The translations under genes were made by a program, and so were the position numbers. A stretch of DNA of 42,213 nt from positions 1 through 42,213 of the forward strand of contig JAFGIW010000128.1 in the NCBI GenBank assembly GCA_016929415.1, given 5' to 3'. This document shows positions 1 to 10,285 of this stretch, one piece after another; positions within the stretch are counted from its first letter, which is position 1; every line of letters begins with the position of its first letter. The DNA comes from Chitinispirillaceae bacterium. Lineage in GTDB: Bacteria; Fibrobacterota; Chitinivibrionia; Chitinivibrionales; Chitinispirillaceae. Under the pieces are notes generated by a model. That model saw nothing but the letters and a program-made list of their open reading frames with translations, had not been told where the DNA came from and made no database searches.

Positions 1-1
1 A

Positions 2-30
2 CGGTTCATCCCCGCGCCTGCGGGGAACAT
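2..30 (-). CRISPR. Leader-proximal type I-E CRISPR repeat (array continues off the left edge)
   Basis: A 29-nt unit with the classic I-E form. Read on the minus strand it starts ATGTTCCCCGC, has an inverted core (CCCGC...GCGGG) and ends GGGGATGAACCG. Known I-E repeats usually start GTGTTCC, so the first base differs. Only one copy is visible. It lies about 110 bp beyond the cas2 stop, in the orientation of the cas genes, so it should be the first repeat after the leader, with spacers continuing beyond base 1. No spacer can be read here. Confidence 0.9.
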
Positions 31-141
31 ACTAAAATCCATCCCCTTGATATCACTCAATTTGGGAATATCATCAAAGTGCTACCGATTTTTTCCCGTA
101 ATTTCAAAGACCTTTAAAAGTAAATAATTACCTTACTCTTT
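31..141 (-). promoter_or_regulatory. CRISPR leader
   Basis: An AT-rich, non-coding stretch of about 110 bp lies between the cas2 stop and the first repeat. This is where type I-E leaders lie, and they carry the array promoter and the signals for spacer insertion. It has runs of A and T and no convincing reading frame. A weak sigma-70-like pair (TTGAAA, 17 nt, TAGCAC on the minus strand) can be drawn but is not convincing. Confidence 0.7.
40..52 (-). promoter_or_regulatory. IHF-like site in the CRISPR leader
   Basis: On the minus strand this reads TATCAAGGGGATG, which matches the IHF consensus WATCAANNNNTTR at all but one defined position. It lies 10-22 nt upstream of the first repeat. In E. 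coli type I-E leaders, IHF binds close to the first repeat and bends DNA so that Cas1-Cas2 inserts spacers there. The distance fits that role; the function is inferred. Confidence 0.5.
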
Positions 142-1353
<1,212 letters not shown>

Positions 1354-1357
<4 letters not shown>

Positions 1358-2748
1358 AATAGTACCTCCCAATGCCCTCCCTTGTCGGGACCGATGCGGC
1401 GGATATATCCCATTTCACGTAATTTATCAATATTCCAGCGAACACCAATAAGGCTTAATTCTATGGCTTCAGATAATTCTTGCAGAGTCATTTCGGGATT
1501 ATTTTTTAATAAATCAATTATTTTCTTGTTGGTCTTGTTGATAGTTTTCTTGCTGGTTTTCTTGCTGGTTTTCTTGATAGTCCCTTCGTCAATTTTTTCT
1601 TTTGAGACAGCCGGTTCATGGACCGTGAGTTCAAGATTATATACCCGTCTGAACGTGATGAAAAAGAAGGACTCGCTCTGAATCTCCGGTTCCGGAAACC
1701 CTTCGCGGGCTAGCGCCTCTCTCATCCTGCCGAACCCGGTACCGGCTTTCTCGATTATATCGATTCGATTGAACATCTCGCTGATGAGTGGATTGCGGCG
1801 AACTGAAATTTTACCGAGCGTTTTTTCAGTAACGCCGGGCAGCAATCCGCCGGGATTTTTTATTTCCAGCCGGTCATCGAAAATCGATATCGTAATGTCC
1901 GTTCCCGTCATAGCATAATCGCGATGGACAATGGCATTGGCGACCGCTTCGCGAATTACCGGCTCGGGGACTTCGTAGACATCCCGCCGATATGTTCCCT
2001 CGATGATGCTTCGCCGGTTGATATGTTTTTTAATGAATGTTACCGCTTCATTGAATTGGATGATCAGGTCATCCTTTACATCCATACGATCGTAAATGTC
2101 GACGCTCGTTGTTCCCTTGAAGGCAAGGAGCAACATACTGCACTGATGAATGAAACGAACGGGATTTTTTCCGAACAGCATCACGCCGGCATTGGTGATT
2201 CCTTTGTCACCTGCGAGTTCAAGCCCCTCAAGCAGTGCATCTTGACCGGTGTTGCCGTGGCTGATGGATGCGGCTTTGCAGAAATCCTTGATTTTTGCCG
2301 CTGACAGATCCTTGATTGAACACTCGCGGCAAACCTTCTGTTCAAAACGCACCGAATCGGTTTCCCGGAATATGATCCGAAGCTCGTGATTCGTCATCTT
2401 CTGCGTTACCGCATCGAGCCTCCGGAAATACCCGGATGAACATGAGTATGGCTTTTCTCTGCCTTCCGGGACCATTACGGCCACAACATCCCCCGCCTGT
2501 CTGACACTGATTTCGATCGACGGCGAACAGTTGCGCGCGAGCGAGAGAATCCGCGCCTTGAGCACGTTCGTGCATTTCTCACCGGCAACCGTTCGGTCGT
2601 CCTTCACCCCGAGGAGAATCGTTCCTCCGCGCGTATTGGCAAAGGCAACCATGTCTTCGGCAATGCGGGGGGTGAAATGCTCCTTGAACTCGATGAAGAG
2701 GCCCTCTCCTTCACGGATGAGCAGATCGATTCTTTCGGGGATGGGCAT
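1354..2748 (-). CDS. AlbA_2 (Schlafen-type) / HATPase / winged-helix protein embedded in the cas operon
   Basis: A 464-aa protein of the family often annotated as putative transcriptional regulator or RecG-like. Residues about 14-125 form the AlbA_2 domain (GEGLFIEFKEHFTPRIAEDM, then FANTRGGTILLGVKDD), a putative nucleic-acid-binding fold. Residues about 265-370 match the HATPase_c_4 region (EAVANAIVHRDYAMTG, LEIKNPGGLLPG, KAGTGFGRM). A lysine/threonine linker built of KKTS-type repeats follows at about 398-414, then a C-terminal winged helix (MTLQELSEAIELSLIGVRWN). The family is known, but its biochemical role is not well defined. The start has an AAGGA site 8 nt upstream and lies 89 nt after cas5e. 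Its stop overlaps the cas1 start. It is not a standard I-E component. A regulator of the locus, a stress sensor or an accessory effector are all possible. Confidence 0.85.
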
Positions 2749-2837
2749 TCGATGATCCTTGTCTGGTGGTTTGTGTACTATACCGGTTTTATCAGCATGA
2801 GGCCGCAGCCGAAGGCTTTGGCGGGGCCGATGCTAAT

Positions 2838-3518
2838 TTATACTTTTGCCTCTTGCACCATTACCCGTCTTGGCGCAAATTGCCTTCCGTGAATATTGAA
2901 AGAAACTGTCTGATCCATGTATGAGTCAATTCCATTTCCAAATGAAGAAACTTCTCTTGTATAACTGAACCTTTCTATCGACATCCCGTGGATTTCGGGA
3001 ATTTTGGTTAGAGCATCAGCTTCCGTGGCGAAAAGACCCGCAAATACAGGTGCAGAAGGAATGCAAGCCTTTCGGCCGAGCCATACACCCCAAACCGGGT
3101 TTTGAAGACTTTCAGCAACACGACCGAGAAATTCTTTTTCTCCTTCAAGTAATGCAATAAAACCCGCATCGTTCAGGTATTGCCGATAAGTAAGAACTGC
3201 ATCGTTTTTAATACTTCCTTTCGCATCACGCGTATTTTGAACAGTATGGTAATCCTGCATTCGTTTAACCGTCACTTCCATATTTTTTTGCTTACAGGGT
3301 ATCGCAATGCAGATAAGTTTCGTTTCAATAAATACGAGTAAAACGACTTTTTCTTCTTCTGAACCGCGATTAATACCCATTGCTGCGCAACATAAGCCAA
3401 CCAGCGCACTTTTAGTAGGGAAAAGCGAAGTGTCACGTCGGTTGAACTGGCTATTGAAGCCCCACGATTGCATGGGGCCTTGGAGCCGGAGAGCGAGGAC
3501 AGCAGTTTCAGTTGACAT
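2838..3518 (-). CDS. cas5e: Cas5e (CasD), Cascade subunit
   Basis: Cascade subunit that binds the 5' handle of the crRNA. The 226-aa product has the diagnostic N-terminus ALRLQGPMQSWGFNSQFNRR, then PTKSALVGLCCAAMGI. The late region FTREV-type segment (RFSYTREVSSFGNG) also fits. I chose the ATG at 3518, which has GGGGAGG 9 nt upstream; a TTG at 3527 would add three residues. It overlaps the end of cas7e by 11 nt. The stop is followed by an 89-nt gap before the AlbA-domain gene, the largest gap within the cas locus and the most likely place for an internal promoter. Confidence 0.92.
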   Translation of the reverse strand: MSTETAVLALRLQGPMQSWGFNSQFNRRDTSLFPTKSALVGLCCAAMGINRGSEEEKVVLLVFIETKLICIAIPCKQKNMEVTVKRMQDYHTVQNTRDAKGSIKNDAVLTYRQYLNDAGFIALLEGEKEFLGRVAESLQNPVWGVWLGRKACIPSAPVFAGLFATEADALTKIPEIHGMSIERFSYTREVSSFGNGIDSYMDQTVSFNIHGRQFAPRRVMVQEAKV

Positions 3519-4536
3519 GCTTTTCAACCTCCCCTAAAAGGTCATCCAGATTTTCATTTGGCATTTTTACTTCGACACCGCCAAGCCCCCAAGTCTTTTT
3601 TAAGCTCTGATATTCTTTATCAACAGCTTCGATAGATTTTTTAATAATGCCATTCTTGCTTTGAATCGGTTCTTCAAAAGCATTTACAAGTTGGATAGGG
3701 TGACCTTTTTCCCGTAATACGCAGAGCACATAATTTGGCGGAACATTTCCGTTCATGGAATTTTTTCTGGCTACAGGAACAGCTTGGAGTGTTGCCTTAA
3801 TAAAAGCCCTTACGACTTTTTTTCGTTCGGCAAGCTCAAGGCATTTAAGATGGTTTTCGTCGAAAAGCATATCAAGATTCAGGGCGGCGAAACGGTAGTA
3901 AGTAGCGGAGTTGTATTCGAGGGTACTAGTCATGCCAGCACCTATAGCATCTTCAGGCTGGCAATCGTCAACTGCTGAAAAATAATCCATTTCGTTTTCA
4001 ACTTTATGGGTCGAAAGAGCATGGCTAAACATTGCCGCCCCTTCAAGGTTGACGGTATAATCACTAGCGACCATCCGCCCAAACAATGCAATATCAGCAG
4101 CGTCAGCAGGTGTTTTCCCGAGCATTTTTTTAATAATATTCTTTGCTGCCGTCGCTGTTTCAGCCTTGGCATATTCTTCTGCAAATTTTCCAAGTTCTTG
4201 CTGAGTCGAGAAAAAAAGTGTTTTAGTCCGTAGCTCATTATCTTTCGTTGCCAATTCTGATGCGATCTTTAAAGCCAACTCACCCGCTTCATTCTCTTTA
4301 TCAATTTTCTTTAACGCCTCGACAAGCGGTTTTATAATATATCTGGTTCTTTCGCCTTTAAACATTTCTGGTTTTTCCTCTTTGAGCAATACTCTTACCG
4401 CCCTCTTCCAACACTGGCTCGATACCCTCGCTCTCTGAACACCGCCGAACACTGCTGTTTTCGGAGAATTAAGGTCGTCACGATTCAGACAGGAAACCGG
4501 AAAAGACTGTAAAATGTGAAGTTCAATATGTCTCAT
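3508..4536 (-). CDS. cas7e: Cas7e (CasC/Cse4), Cascade backbone subunit
   Basis: Backbone protein present in several copies along the crRNA in Cascade. The 342-aa product opens with the family signature: HILQSFPVSCLNRDDLNSPK, then AVFGGVQRARVSSQCWKRA. The tail ends in an acidic/hydrophobic segment. The length is close to the E. coli protein (about 360 aa). AAGGAG lies 7 nt before the ATG. It follows cas6e by 23 nt and overlaps cas5e. The N-terminal signature makes the call secure. Confidence 0.93.
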   Translation of the reverse strand: MRHIELHILQSFPVSCLNRDDLNSPKTAVFGGVQRARVSSQCWKRAVRVLLKEEKPEMFKGERTRYIIKPLVEALKKIDKENEAGELALKIASELATKDNELRTKTLFFSTQQELGKFAEEYAKAETATAAKNIIKKMLGKTPADAADIALFGRMVASDYTVNLEGAAMFSHALSTHKVENEMDYFSAVDDCQPEDAIGAGMTSTLEYNSATYYRFAALNLDMLFDENHLKCLELAERKKVVRAFIKATLQAVPVARKNSMNGNVPPNYVLCVLREKGHPIQLVNAFEEPIQSKNGIIKKSIEAVDKEYQSLKKTWGLGGVEVKMPNENLDDLLGEVEKHVN

Positions 4537-4559
4537 AATAAAACTCCTTATGTAAATGG

Positions 4560-5189
4560 TTATAAAATCGGTTTAAGAACAATCATGCCGAATCCGAATC
4601 CACGGGCTCGGCCAAGGCCTTCGCAGGCCACTTTTATAAATTCTGTTTTATTCGTTACTTCTAAACAGCCTTTAAATTCTACACCTACCAATAAACCTTC
4701 ATCGCTTTTCCGATACAATTTGTGGAAAACTGGAGGGGATATTTCAAGCTCAGGTTCATCAAGAATACGGAATCCGTGTTGCTCGCCTTTATGTAAAAAC
4801 CATATCCGCAATTCTTCCGGTTTTATGATGGCATAGTGGCTACCGTGGTTCTTCTTATTGCCCTTCGGGTCACGCCTCGAAAGTGTTTTTGTCGGATTAG
4901 TAAAAACCTTAAAAAAATAACGGTCTTTCTGATAAAACGATTCTGGTACAACTCTCTCTTTCCAATATTCTGAAATACACCAGCTCGGCTTTTTGGGTTT
5001 GTTTGCCGAAAGAACTGTGAACTTGAATTCATGTTCGTCTGTGTCGAGTCTGGTGATAAAATCCCGTTTATCCTCTTTGCTTTTATCCGGAAAAAGCTTC
5101 CATGACAAATCGTGCCATTCATAGAGACCATGCAGACATTGTCGAGCGGCTTCAGCTCGATTTAGCGTAATCTGGGCAAGGAAACTCAT
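4560..5189 (-). CDS. cas6e: Cas6e (CasE/Cse3), crRNA-processing endoribonuclease
   Basis: Endoribonuclease that cuts the pre-crRNA at the base of the repeat hairpin and stays in Cascade. The 209-aa product has the typical start (MSFLAQITLNRAEAARQCL, then LYEWHDLSWKLFP) with an early conserved histidine in YEWHDLSW. It ends with the glycine-rich loop GLGRARGFGFGMIVLKP that marks the Cas6 superfamily. The start codon overlaps the cse2 stop by 4 nt. In the best-known I-E loci the gene follows cas5e; here it lies between cse2 and cas7e. The position is unusual but the sequence features are clear. Confidence 0.92.
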   Translation of the reverse strand: MSFLAQITLNRAEAARQCLHGLYEWHDLSWKLFPDKSKEDKRDFITRLDTDEHEFKFTVLSANKPKKPSWCISEYWKERVVPESFYQKDRYFFKVFTNPTKTLSRRDPKGNKKNHGSHYAIIKPEELRIWFLHKGEQHGFRILDEPELEISPPVFHKLYRKSDEGLLVGVEFKGCLEVTNKTEFIKVACEGLGRARGFGFGMIVLKPIL

Positions 5190-5722
5190 AATGCTGCCTC
5201 CTCAAGTTGCTTCACATCCCAGAAACTGCCTGCCCAACGGTTTTTAATTTTATCTCCCCAATAAGTGAGTCCGTTAAATAATTCGTAGTAATTTATCTGT
5301 ATTTCCTGGGCTTTTAGCCGCAATACCATCCGAACAACACGATCGCAAATTTCTTCTTTCTCGGAGGATAAAAGATGCTGGAAACGCCGAGCGACCGGGC
5401 CTACTTTTTTAAACGCTTCCCGGTCATACATGTCGTTTCTTTCTTCATCACTCAGAAGCTTTTTGCACGAAATTCCAAAATCATGATCCGATTTCGTTGG
5501 ATATGTAGCGAATAACCCGGCAATAGTCTGAACTACTTTTGCAGCATGATCGTATTCCTTCAATTCATCCTCAATGCCGCCGAAGCGGGCAAGAAGCGGC
5601 CAGGCTCGATGTTTTAAATTTTTTCGGAGTACGCAACGCAAATTAGCCAGAGTTGCCCGATCGTCACGTTCCGCACAGCTATGCAGAAATATGAAAAAAG
5701 CATCTCTCTTTGAATCGTTCAT
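5186..5722 (-). CDS. cse2: Cse2 (CasB/Cas11e), Cascade small subunit
   Basis: Small Cascade subunit, two copies per complex, stabilising crRNA and displaced target DNA. The 178-aa product is largely alpha-helical and rich in charged residues. It has the characteristic core RATLANLRCVLRKNLKHRAW, where the NLRR-like region is a basic surface, and a late FQHLLSSEKEEICDRVVRMV helix. It overlaps cse1 by 4 nt upstream and cas6e by 4 nt downstream, so all three are probably translated in a coupled way. Length and position both fit the family. Confidence 0.9.
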   Translation of the reverse strand: MNDSKRDAFFIFLHSCAERDDRATLANLRCVLRKNLKHRAWPLLARFGGIEDELKEYDHAAKVVQTIAGLFATYPTKSDHDFGISCKKLLSDEERNDMYDREAFKKVGPVARRFQHLLSSEKEEICDRVVRMVLRLKAQEIQINYYELFNGLTYWGDKIKNRWAGSFWDVKQLEEAAL

Positions 5723-7344
5723 AATTCTTCACCTCCATCATTATTTTGTTCTTCAATTTCTGTTTTGTTTTTTTCCTCCATAATAAGTTTTTTCCATCCT
5801 AATGCAAAAGCTCGAATCTGGCGGGATGTTTCTTGCCCACATGCGGAAATGTAAGCCTCGCGCGCGGATTTGTGGATAGCAGTACGCCAGACTTTTTGGG
5901 TTGCATCAAATAATTCAGTGTTCCCCCATGCGTCAACAATCGACATTAGCAATTGTCGCTGTTTTTCGATGGCTGTCCAGTAGGAACGGGTGGCTTTGGA
6001 ATGCAGTAATTTTTTTAATATAGCAGGTTTGGATGCTGCTTTTTTACGTTGTTCCCAATAACTATCAAGATTTTGTCGATAAGTTTCAATCGCATTGCCA
6101 AGAGAATATGATTGCCATTCTGCATCAGTTATGCCTTTCTCATAGAGTACCCTGCCATTTTCGTTCATCAATTTGTCTGAAATTGAATAAACCGATTCAA
6201 ATAAATTTTCGACAGCCTGTTGGCCTGATTTTCTATGAAGAGCACAGACCAATATGTCGTACTTGGATCGGGGCAAGGGATTCTGGAGAGCAAGAGGTCC
6301 GCCAATACTATTTTCATTTCGACGTATCATTAATGCTGCCAGTTCGCGCCATACAGCTTTGTCGGGTTCCCCAGGTTTTATTCCCAAGAGAATTCTCTCG
6401 GTTTTTTTACTATTCAGCCCTACTGCTGCGGTAGGTTCAGCAGGCCATGGTTGTGATAGAACTTGATTTTGTTTTGCTTTGCCAATCTTCCTTTCCATTG
6501 TTGGATAAACAAATCCATTTCCACAATGCATTCCATTTCCTTTCCTGTCTATTTTGACCCATCTGCATAGTGGCATTAATCTTCCAAGGTATGAATGTAT
6601 AGCATTTTGAATTGCTTTTACATCGTTACTACCGATAGGAAATAATTCCCATACTGGTTTTCCCCAATATTCGTCATCGCCACCTCTGCGATAATGCCTC
6701 TCTACAACCGTCTTTGGTAAAAGATTAATTGCTACTGTTTCAAATAAATTTTGACTTCGTATAAATAGGTGATACATACTACCCGTAACACAGAGAGCAT
6801 CATGATTTTCGCTTCCAACTTGTTTTGTTTTTTTAATACCCCAAGTAGTAATAGGAAGACCGCCGCCGGTGGAAAAACAAAGAAAAGTAGGAAGCATCAA
6901 CGCGATCTGCGCATCAAGAAACGAACGGTTTTTATTGCCATCAGCAAAATAAGTATTCAAAGTTGGATTTCCGTTGAGAGTAGGTGCAAATTCCATATAA
7001 TTTAGCGGTGTGAGTCCATTCGATTCTAAATCTGCTATTTGCAAAAACGGTTTCTTCGGATGGAACAATTCAAAAACCTCCTTATTATTCCATACAGTCA
7101 AGTACTTTCTTGCTGCTTCAGACATTTTTTTTGGTGCCTCTTTCCAGTCTTCCTTATCCGAAGGCCCATCGAGCGCCGCCTGAGCAATACAAATAAGCAG
7201 GCGCATAAGTGCAACGCGTTCATGCGGCCGTACCGAAAGATCAGCAAATTTATCCCCTTCAGTAAATACCTGCATAAGGTTTGCGAAATCCGGCTTGCCT
7301 ACTGTTGTTACGACTGGAATCCAAGGTTCAGTCACAAGGTTCAT
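5719..7344 (-). CDS. cse1: Cse1 (CasA/Cas8e), Cascade large subunit
   Basis: Large Cascade subunit, responsible for PAM recognition and Cas3 recruitment. The 541-aa protein starts [11 protein letters not shown], the hallmark N-terminus of the family. It carries the FHPKKPFLQIADLE segment, the STGGGLPITTWG region and a C-terminal helical bundle. E. coli CasA is about 500 aa, so the length is in range. The last 20 residues are very acidic and asparagine/glutamine-rich (NKTEIEEQNNDGGEEL) and look like an unstructured tail. It overlaps the end of cas3 by 17 nt and cse2 by 4 nt. Confidence 0.93.
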   Translation of the reverse strand: MNLVTEPWIPVVTTVGKPDFANLMQVFTEGDKFADLSVRPHERVALMRLLICIAQAALDGPSDKEDWKEAPKKMSEAARKYLTVWNNKEVFELFHPKKPFLQIADLESNGLTPLNYMEFAPTLNGNPTLNTYFADGNKNRSFLDAQIALMLPTFLCFSTGGGLPITTWGIKKTKQVGSENHDALCVTGSMYHLFIRSQNLFETVAINLLPKTVVERHYRRGGDDEYWGKPVWELFPIGSNDVKAIQNAIHSYLGRLMPLCRWVKIDRKGNGMHCGNGFVYPTMERKIGKAKQNQVLSQPWPAEPTAAVGLNSKKTERILLGIKPGEPDKAVWRELAALMIRRNENSIGGPLALQNPLPRSKYDILVCALHRKSGQQAVENLFESVYSISDKLMNENGRVLYEKGITDAEWQSYSLGNAIETYRQNLDSYWEQRKKAASKPAILKKLLHSKATRSYWTAIEKQRQLLMSIVDAWGNTELFDATQKVWRTAIHKSAREAYISACGQETSRQIRAFALGWKKLIMEEKNKTEIEEQNNDGGEEL

Positions 7345-9856
7345 GGTCCACCTCGCGTTTCTGGTCTGTTTTCATAATTTCGACTCCTTTTTCTGGGGTA
7401 TATCGTAATTCATAGCCTGCCTTTAAATAAGTACATTTAATAAAACCGCCGTCGCCGATAAAACCGACTTGCCAATCTCCACGAACAAGCAATTTCAGGC
7501 GTGGGTTGGTAGAATGTCCCTCAAAGCAATATGCCGGTACTTTCACAATGTTTCTGGCAAGCGAACGCGCATCGGGAAGCGAAAAGGTATCTCCCTTGAG
7601 AATGATGCATTCTCCATTCAAAAGAGGTAGCGTATCATCTTTATTTTGAAAAGCAAGAATAAGCTGGGTTGTTGGAAGATTATTAACGCGCGTTTTCGCT
7701 TTTCCTTCCTCATCATCAAGAAGCAGGTTCCAAACATTCGTTTCAAATTCAGCTGATTGTCTTAAAGCAAACCCTTCACCCTCAATTTCTCCGTGTAAGT
7801 CCTGCCAACCCTTGGGGTCATTATCATTTATTTTATAAGTGTCTTCAAGCAGATTTCTTATATCGTCAGGTAATTCAATTGCGACTTTATCTTTCCATAA
7901 CTCCAAGCTCCGAAGCAGCACGTACGGTACATATACTGCCGATTTCGTACCGAACATTTTCTTGATCTTTCCGGCAGTTTCTTTTTTGAATTCCTCAAAC
8001 GATGAATCTTCAGCTACAATCCACATTTCAGGTTTATCAACAGGGCGGCCCTCTCTTCGATGCCGCCAGAGTCTTCCCATGCGCTGCAACAGCATATCGG
8101 TTGGTGCAAGTTCACTTACCATAAAATCCGCATCAAGATCGACGCTCTGCTCGACAATCTGTGTGCTGAAAAGAATGCAACCACGCCGTTCCAAGTTACT
8201 TTTTCCAAGTTTTTCCATCCAATATTCTTCGAGTTCCTGTCTGCGAAAAACCGGAAATCGTGCATGGAGCAGGCCGATTTCAATATTGGATTGCTTTTCC
8301 AATATTGCACGATCAAACATTTCCTGCGCTTTGTTTACCGTATCGCAGACCCAGAGCACGCTGGCGCCTTGTTTGGCTTTTTCTATTGCCGCCGAAAGCG
8401 AATCACTTTCGCTTTTCATTTTTATCAGTATTGTTTTTGATTGCGGTTTCAATACTTCAATCGATTTTATATTCTGTCCTGAAATGACCGGGTATGGCTC
8501 CTGGTTTGCATCATCAAGCACGTCGACAAAGCGTTTTTTGCTTCCTTTCGTCAGTGTTGCGGAAAGTAAGATCACCGTACAGCCAAGCGTTAAAAGTCGA
8601 TCGCATAAAGTTTTAATAAGTGTACCGGTATACATATCATAAGAATGAACCTCATCCAGAATTACAACTTTTCCGGCAAGCGCGAATTGACGAACAAAAA
8701 AATGTTTTACGGCGATTACGCTCATGAGCGCCTGATCTATTGTACCCACGCCAAAGGGCGCAAGAAGTCCTCGTTTCTTAGACGCGAACCAATCTATAGC
8801 ACGTCGCGCTTCTTCTTTTTCTTCTGCATTAGTTTTTGTAGTTTCACTGATTGTTGGAACTTTGATATTATCAAGAAGCCATGATCCTGAATGAATCAGT
8901 CTCGACCGTGATTTATCCTCCGTTACTTTATCCAAAAAATCATTGACACGAAGATGAATGCGGTTACTTGTTGCCTGTGTGGGCAATGCAAAATAAAAAC
9001 CCGACGCCTTTCCTTCGCTCATCAATTTGTAAACGCACCAAAGAGCGGCCTCGGTTTTTCCCATTCCCATTGGGGCTTCTAATATATAGAGGCCGGAATC
9101 TTGAATTGTTTGTACTGCTTTCAATTGAAGGTCGTTTGGTTCAAACGAACGACCTTTGTCCTGGAAGATTTCACCAAATGAAAGACTTTTTTTGAGAATT
9201 GGAATATCAAATGCAATTGAATTTATTGCACAAACTGCATTTCGCGCGCTATCGAGGGGTGTTGTATCTTGCGCAACGGGGAACCAGTCTTCATTAGATC
9301 CGATCCAATCAGACACGGAAACCAACCCGGCAAGCCACCAGAGAAACGGCCACGAATCGTCGATGGGGAAATTTGGTAATGGCGTATTGTTAAAAAAATC
9401 GTGAATAATTCCTTCACGTTTTTCTCCCCATTCCTTATCATCTACCCGCAAGTTGATACCTGGCCTGTGAAGCTTGCCGTGATGTGCACCTAAAATAGCC
9501 GCCCACAGTTCAGCAGGTTCTGTTTTCATACCTTTCTTTTGCAGGATAGTTTGAATTGTATATTGGGTTACGACCGAATGATCTTTTTCATATGGTTCAC
9601 CATAATTTGCATGGAGGCCACACTTCGTCAACCAATCTGAACATTTTGCTTGAAATCCTGGAGAAATTTTACCAATATCATGCAAACCTGCAAAGGATGC
9701 AATTTGTTCAGTAGAACAGTCTGTTTTTGTAATCAATATTTTATATGCGTTTAGCAGTAAGCCTGCAACAGCGCGCACATCGTTCAAGTGCGAAAGAACA
9801 GATTTCGCCGGATTATCATTTTCCGTGGTCTTAGCCCAGAAATAATCAGGAATCAT
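7328..9856 (-). CDS. cas3: Cas3, HD nuclease-helicase of type I CRISPR
   Basis: Effector nuclease-helicase that degrades DNA bound by Cascade. I start it at the ATG at 9856 (MIPDYFWAK), which has GGGAAGAG just upstream; the open frame extends eleven codons further but without a better site. The resulting 842-aa protein has an N-terminal HD domain (H23; H59-D60 in GLHDIGK; GAHHGK; VSDWIGS) followed by a superfamily 2 helicase: Walker [10 protein letters not shown] near 262-269, DEVH near 401-404, LLSATL, and the motif V/VI region [14 protein letters not shown] with QRMGRLWRH. All key motifs look intact. It is the first gene of the cas operon; no promoter was identified with confidence. Confidence 0.95.
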   Translation of the reverse strand: MIPDYFWAKTTENDNPAKSVLSHLNDVRAVAGLLLNAYKILITKTDCSTEQIASFAGLHDIGKISPGFQAKCSDWLTKCGLHANYGEPYEKDHSVVTQYTIQTILQKKGMKTEPAELWAAILGAHHGKLHRPGINLRVDDKEWGEKREGIIHDFFNNTPLPNFPIDDSWPFLWWLAGLVSVSDWIGSNEDWFPVAQDTTPLDSARNAVCAINSIAFDIPILKKSLSFGEIFQDKGRSFEPNDLQLKAVQTIQDSGLYILEAPMGMGKTEAALWCVYKLMSEGKASGFYFALPTQATSNRIHLRVNDFLDKVTEDKSRSRLIHSGSWLLDNIKVPTISETTKTNAEEKEEARRAIDWFASKKRGLLAPFGVGTIDQALMSVIAVKHFFVRQFALAGKVVILDEVHSYDMYTGTLIKTLCDRLLTLGCTVILLSATLTKGSKKRFVDVLDDANQEPYPVISGQNIKSIEVLKPQSKTILIKMKSESDSLSAAIEKAKQGASVLWVCDTVNKAQEMFDRAILEKQSNIEIGLLHARFPVFRRQELEEYWMEKLGKSNLERRGCILFSTQIVEQSVDLDADFMVSELAPTDMLLQRMGRLWRHRREGRPVDKPEMWIVAEDSSFEEFKKETAGKIKKMFGTKSAVYVPYVLLRSLELWKDKVAIELPDDIRNLLEDTYKINDNDPKGWQDLHGEIEGEGFALRQSAEFETNVWNLLLDDEEGKAKTRVNNLPTTQLILAFQNKDDTLPLLNGECIILKGDTFSLPDARSLARNIVKVPAYCFEGHSTNPRLKLLVRGDWQVGFIGDGGFIKCTYLKAGYELRYTPEKGVEIMKTDQKREVDHEPCD

Positions 9857-10013
9857 GTATCTCTTCCCACCGCCGCCACATCCAAACAATGATACACCAG
9901 CAAATGGTAATCATACCCTGCCCCATCCACCCGTTTCCGGGCTTTCCCCCAGTATTTGTAATAAAGCGGCAATGTCGCGGTGCTCATACTTCCCTCAATC
10001 CCGGTAATCCTTC

Positions 10014-10033
10014 AATCCTGTAAATCCCGATTC
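10014..10033 (+). repeat. Intergenic repeat core, copy 1
   Basis: The 20-nt sequence AATCCTGTAAATCCCGATTC occurs here and again, identically, at 10201-10220. The similarity continues a little further as a T-run (GTTTTTTCC here, ATTTTTTCT in the other copy). Each copy is followed about 20-30 nt later by a perfect palindrome. It looks like part of a dispersed intergenic repeat family rather than CRISPR. Confidence 0.75.
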
Positions 10034-10053
10034 AGACGTTTTTTCCTTCTCCC

Positions 10054-10081
10054 GTAAGGGCACGCCATGGCGTGCCCTTAC
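10054..10081. repeat. Perfect 28-bp palindrome downstream of repeat copy 1
   Basis: Two 14-nt arms (GTAAGGGCACGCCA and its exact complement) meet with no loop, centred on CCATGG. There is no T-run after it on either strand that would make it a simple terminator. It pairs with the repeat core at 10014-10033. Confidence 0.85.
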
Positions 10082-10200
10082 CTTTTGCAATTCAACTTCA
10101 ACTTCCTATACTGCCATTAAATTGAACACTCCTACTGTCTGTTCCCGACATCTTCCTCTCCATCGCAAACTACCGCCATTCTTCATCTCGGCAATCCCCA

Positions 10201-10220
10201 AATCCTGTAAATCCCGATTC
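10201..10220 (+). repeat. Intergenic repeat core, copy 2
   Basis: Identical to the 20-nt core at 10014-10033, starting 187 bp later. It too is followed by a T-run and, 31 nt on, by a palindrome. The palindrome sequence differs from the first one, so the unit is modular: a conserved head with an interchangeable hairpin. Confidence 0.75.
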
Positions 10221-10251
10221 TTACATTTTTTCTCTTCCTACACGCCTCTCC

Positions 10252-10275
10252 CCCCTCTCCACGCGTGGAGAGGGG
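10252..10275. repeat. Perfect 24-bp palindrome at the 3' end of the AIPR gene
   Basis: Two 12-nt arms (CCCCTCTCCACG and its exact complement) centred on CGCG, ending 10 nt before the AIPR stop codon region. It could act as a 3' hairpin for that minus-strand transcript. It lacks the T-run of an intrinsic terminator. Confidence 0.8.
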
Positions 10276-10285
10276 CCGCAGGCGA

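Larger units (their letters stand above)
9857..10285. other. Gene-free interval between cas3 and the AIPR gene
   Basis: This 429-bp interval holds no convincing gene. It contains two copies of a repeat core, each followed by a perfect palindrome (separate entries), plus pyrimidine-rich tracts. The cas3 promoter should lie near its left end. A TATGAT sequence on the minus strand about 70 nt before the cas3 start is a possible -10 box without a clear -35. Confidence 0.6.

Noticed and set aside
7839..8642. Plus-strand open frame (267 codons) opposite cas3
   Set aside because: Serine- and isoleucine-rich shadow of the cas3 helicase region, with no start signal.
10014..10220. Repeated 20-nt sequence considered as a second CRISPR array
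   Set aside because: Only two copies, 187 bp apart, with no regular spacer unit and no resemblance to the I-E repeat.
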